The notes under the pieces were generated by a model. That model saw only the letters and a list, made by a program, of their open reading frames with translations, had not been told where the DNA came from and searched no databases. DNA of 6,704 bases from UBA6054 sp964522095 (lineage in GTDB: Bacteria; Planctomycetota; Phycisphaerae; Phycisphaerales; UBA1924). The translations under genes were made by a program, and so were the position numbers. The stretch spans positions 1 to 6,704 of the forward strand of contig CAZFSO010000104.1 of assembly GCA_964522095.1 (NCBI GenBank). The letters run 5' to 3'. Below are positions 4,784 to 6,704 of this stretch, piece by piece (the first letter of the stretch is position 1; every line of letters starts with the position of its first letter).

Positions 4784-6704
4784 GGGGGACCGCCGCCTTC
4801 GCCCTTCGGGTCGGAGGCGGGCGCCGTGGCGGTGGTGCGGAGGCGGGCGAGCCACCCGGACCAGACGGACAGGACGAGGAGCAGGTACAGGCGCTGGCTG
4901 TGGTCTCGCCCGCGCCAGGGGTTGAGGGATTTCTCGCCGGCGGCGTCGTGCTCGTTGAGCATCTGTTCGACGAAGCGCATGTTGATGTTGACGCCCGCGT
5001 CGGCGAGGCCGGGGAAGGGGTCGGCGGAGCGCAGGTGGTCGTGGAGCAGTTGGCGCATGCCGCCGTAGTCGGTGCGGAACCATTCGCCGATGGGGATGGC
5101 GAAGCCCTGCTTGGGGCGGTCGATGACGTGGTCGGGGAGGTATTGGCGGGCGACCTGCTTGAGGAGGCCTTTGCGTTCGCCGCCCGGCATGAGGACGTCG
5201 AGCGGCGTGCGGAGGGCGGCGTCGACGAGGTCGCGGGCGAGGAACGGGGCGCGGACTTCCAGGGCGACGGCCATGGAGGCGGTGTCGGTCTTGCGGAGCA
5301 GGTCGTCGGGGAGGTAGTGCTCGAAGTCGTGGCGGAGGGGATCGTCGACGGGGCGGAAGGTGTCGTCGCCGGTCGGCTGGCCGTCGAGTTCGGGGATGAG
5401 GCGGCGGAGGTCGGGTGTGGGGAAGATGGCGAGCAGTTCGGAGTATCCGCCGTAGCGGGCGGCGGTGGCGAGGCGGGCGAGGTAGGTCGAGCGGCTTGAC
5501 GGCCTGCGCTGGGCGAGCAGGCCGGTGGGGATCAGGCGGAGCAGGCGGTGTCGGCGGTTGAGTGTGGCGTTGATGGTGTGGCGTCGGTAGCCGCCGAAGA
5601 GTTCGTCGCCGCCGTCGCCGGAGAGGGCGACCTTCACGTGCTGGCGGGCGGCCTTGCAGACCCAGTAGGTGGGGAGCAGGGAGGAGTCCCCGAAGGGCAG
5701 GCCGAGTTGCTCGATGAGTTTGATGAGGTCTTCGGCGGGGTTGGGATCGCAGTCGAGGACGGTGTGGTCGATGCCGATGGATCTGGCCGTGTCGGCGGCG
5801 GCGGCGGACTCGTCGTAGTCCGGGTGGGGCATGCGGACGGTGAAGGCCTTGACGTCGGGGCGGGACTTGTGGGCGATGGCGGCGATGAGGGCGGAGTCGA
5901 GGCCGCCGGAGAGGAAGAGGCCGAGGGGGGCGTCGGCTTCGAGGCGGGAGGTGACGGCGTGCTCGATCACGTTCTCGACGTCACGCGGGATGATGAATCG
6001 TGTTCCCGTCCCGTGCCGGTTGTGGGGCAAGAGGTCCTGCCGGTGCGTCGGCCGCGTCGCAACGCGTTTGGTGAGCCGGTGAGGCTTGGGCCGCGCTCCG
6101 CCCTGGCGTGGTGCGCTTGGACAAAGGAGCCACTCGCCGTGCGAGCAGTTGTAGAACGGAAGCGTTGGGCTGGCATCCCATCCGTTCTCAAGCCACGAGT
6201 CGAGAAAGTTCGTGTAGACCGGTTGCCATCCGCTTTGCTCGGTGGCGGACAGGCGCGCCAATCCGGTGAGAGCGGACGAATAGATCAGTGAGGTCTCGGG
6301 CTCACCTCCATTCCAAAGCGGTTTCTCTCCGGCGCGGTCGCGTCCGGCGGCCAGTTGCCCGGTGGAGCGGTCCCAGATCAGAGCCGCGAGCATGGCGTCG
6401 ACTTCTTCCTGCAATCGCAGTCCCCACGCGCGCCAACCGTGCACCAGCACCTCCGTGTCGGAGTGGTCCGTCTCGAAGCGGTGCCCGCTCGCCTCGAGTT
6501 CCGCGCGGAGTTCGCGTTGGTTGTAGATGCAGCCGTTGAAGGCGACCGCGACGAGGGGGAGATTCGGCGCGGCCTCGTGGGCGAGGATGGGCGTGTCGCC
6601 GGGGGCGTAGGTGAGGTCGGGGCGGAGGCGGGATCCGTCGTGGACCATCGGCTGGTGGCCGCCGGCGTGGTCGATGATGCTCAGGCGGCGGTGGACGAGG
6701 GCGA
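4756..6704 (-). CDS. asnB: Asparagine synthetase, glutamine-hydrolysing (5' end beyond the window)
   Basis: 648 residues are visible; by family comparison about 40-45 N-terminal residues, including catalytic Cys2, lie off the right edge. The frame at the edge reads ALVHRRLSIID, the conserved glutaminase block. Counting from the Met at 6648, the glutaminase domain continues with FNGCIYN (37-43), SDTEV (63-67) and GRDRAGEKPLW (102-112). After a linker (about 118-220), the ATP-binding synthetase domain has SGGLDS (247-252), SGDGGDELFGGYRR (343-356) and EVRAPFL (464-470). It converts aspartate, glutamine and ATP to asparagine; paralogs in polysaccharide clusters amidate other acids, and context does not decide. 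The linker lacks the usual RYW motif and is less GC-rich. The tail (about 606-630) is Pro/Gly-rich and overlaps mscS. Confidence 0.95.
   Translation of the reverse strand, partial: ALVHRRLSIIDHAGGHQPMVHDGSRLRPDLTYAPGDTPILAHEAAPNLPLVAVAFNGCIYNQRELRAELEASGHRFETDHSDTEVLVHGWRAWGLRLQEEVDAMLAALIWDRSTGQLAAGRDRAGEKPLWNGGEPETSLIYSSALTGLARLSATEQSGWQPVYTNFLDSWLENGWDASPTLPFYNCSHGEWLLCPSAPRQGGARPKPHRLTKRVATRPTHRQDLLPHNRHGTGTRFIIPRDVENVIEHAVTSRLEADAPLGLFLSGGLDSALIAAIAHKSRPDVKAFTVRMPHPDYDESAAAADTARSIGIDHTVLDCDPNPAEDLIKLIEQLGLPFGDSSLLPTYWVCKAARQHVKVALSGDGGDELFGGYRRHTINATLNRRHRLLRLIPTGLLAQRRPSSRSTYLARLATAARYGGYSELLAIFPTPDLRRLIPELDGQPTGDDTFRPVDDPLRHDFEHYLPDDLLRKTDTASMAVALEVRAPFLARDLVDAALRTPLDVLMPGGERKGLLKQVARQYLPDHVIDRPKQGFAIPIGEWFRTDYGGMRQLLHDHLRSADPFPGLADAGVNINMRFVEQMLNEHDAAGEKSLNPWRGRDHSQRLYLLLVLSVWSGWLARLRTTATAPASDPKGEGGGPPHNPDRCSP

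Noticed and set aside
3731..5083. 450-codon - strand frame across mscS and the asnB tail
   Set aside because: Low-complexity Arg/His/Pro-rich translation, antisense to mscS and out of frame with asnB.
5548..6291. 247-codon + strand frame opposite asnB
   Set aside because: Gly/Val/Glu-rich shadow of the asnB coding strand; the opposite strand carries all the catalytic motifs of AsnB.
1..6704. Search for a defence island, mobile element, CRISPR array, prophage or toxin-antitoxin system
   Set aside because: All sizeable genes belong to known housekeeping or envelope families; no transposase, integrase, terminal inverted repeats, repeat-spacer pattern or tRNA-like sequence was seen.

Overview
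The window is very GC-rich (about 70-75% in the stretches I counted by hand) and tightly packed with chromosomal genes. The proteins indicate a diderm bacterium: two lipoproteins, an outer-membrane beta-barrel of the DUF481 family and an inner-membrane MscS channel. The YggS sequence (the WHMIGHLQRNK block after an insert) and the overall style suggest Planctomycetota, perhaps a Phycisphaerae-like lineage. That assignment is an impression from protein style, not a measurement.

Layout, left to right: the last 33 codons of an unidentified + strand gene (3-104); a small + strand lipoprotein, possibly leaderless (140-418); a convergent AhpE-type peroxiredoxin on the - strand (422-916); a 92-bp divergent intergenic region with overlapping, opposed -10-like hexamers; yggS, the PLP-homeostasis protein (1009-1800); a convergent - strand Tat-exported lipoprotein amidase of the PGRP/Amidase_2 family (1817-2590); a 236-bp divergent intergenic region with a palindrome and a direct repeat; a two-gene + strand unit of a DUF481 outer-membrane protein (2827-3816) and a MscS channel (3836-4783), 19 bp apart; and, convergent with and overlapping mscS by 28 bp, a - strand glutamine-hydrolysing asparagine synthetase that runs off the right edge (4756-6704).

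The peroxiredoxin and YggS are cytosolic housekeeping or stress proteins. The amidase, DUF481 protein and MscS form an envelope cluster: one protein cuts peptidoglycan, one sits in the outer membrane, and one relieves turgor at the inner membrane. The DUF481-mscS spacing suggests co-transcription and a shared osmotic role, which is inference. AsnB makes asparagine or amidates a related substrate.

I found no mobile element, CRISPR array, tRNA, rRNA, toxin-antitoxin pair or defence system, and nothing that looks like a wholly new system. The observations most worth a second look are the possible operator around the amidase promoter, the divergent lower-GC linker in asnB, the DUF481-mscS pair, the possible leaderless lipoprotein gene and the mscS/asnB overlap.
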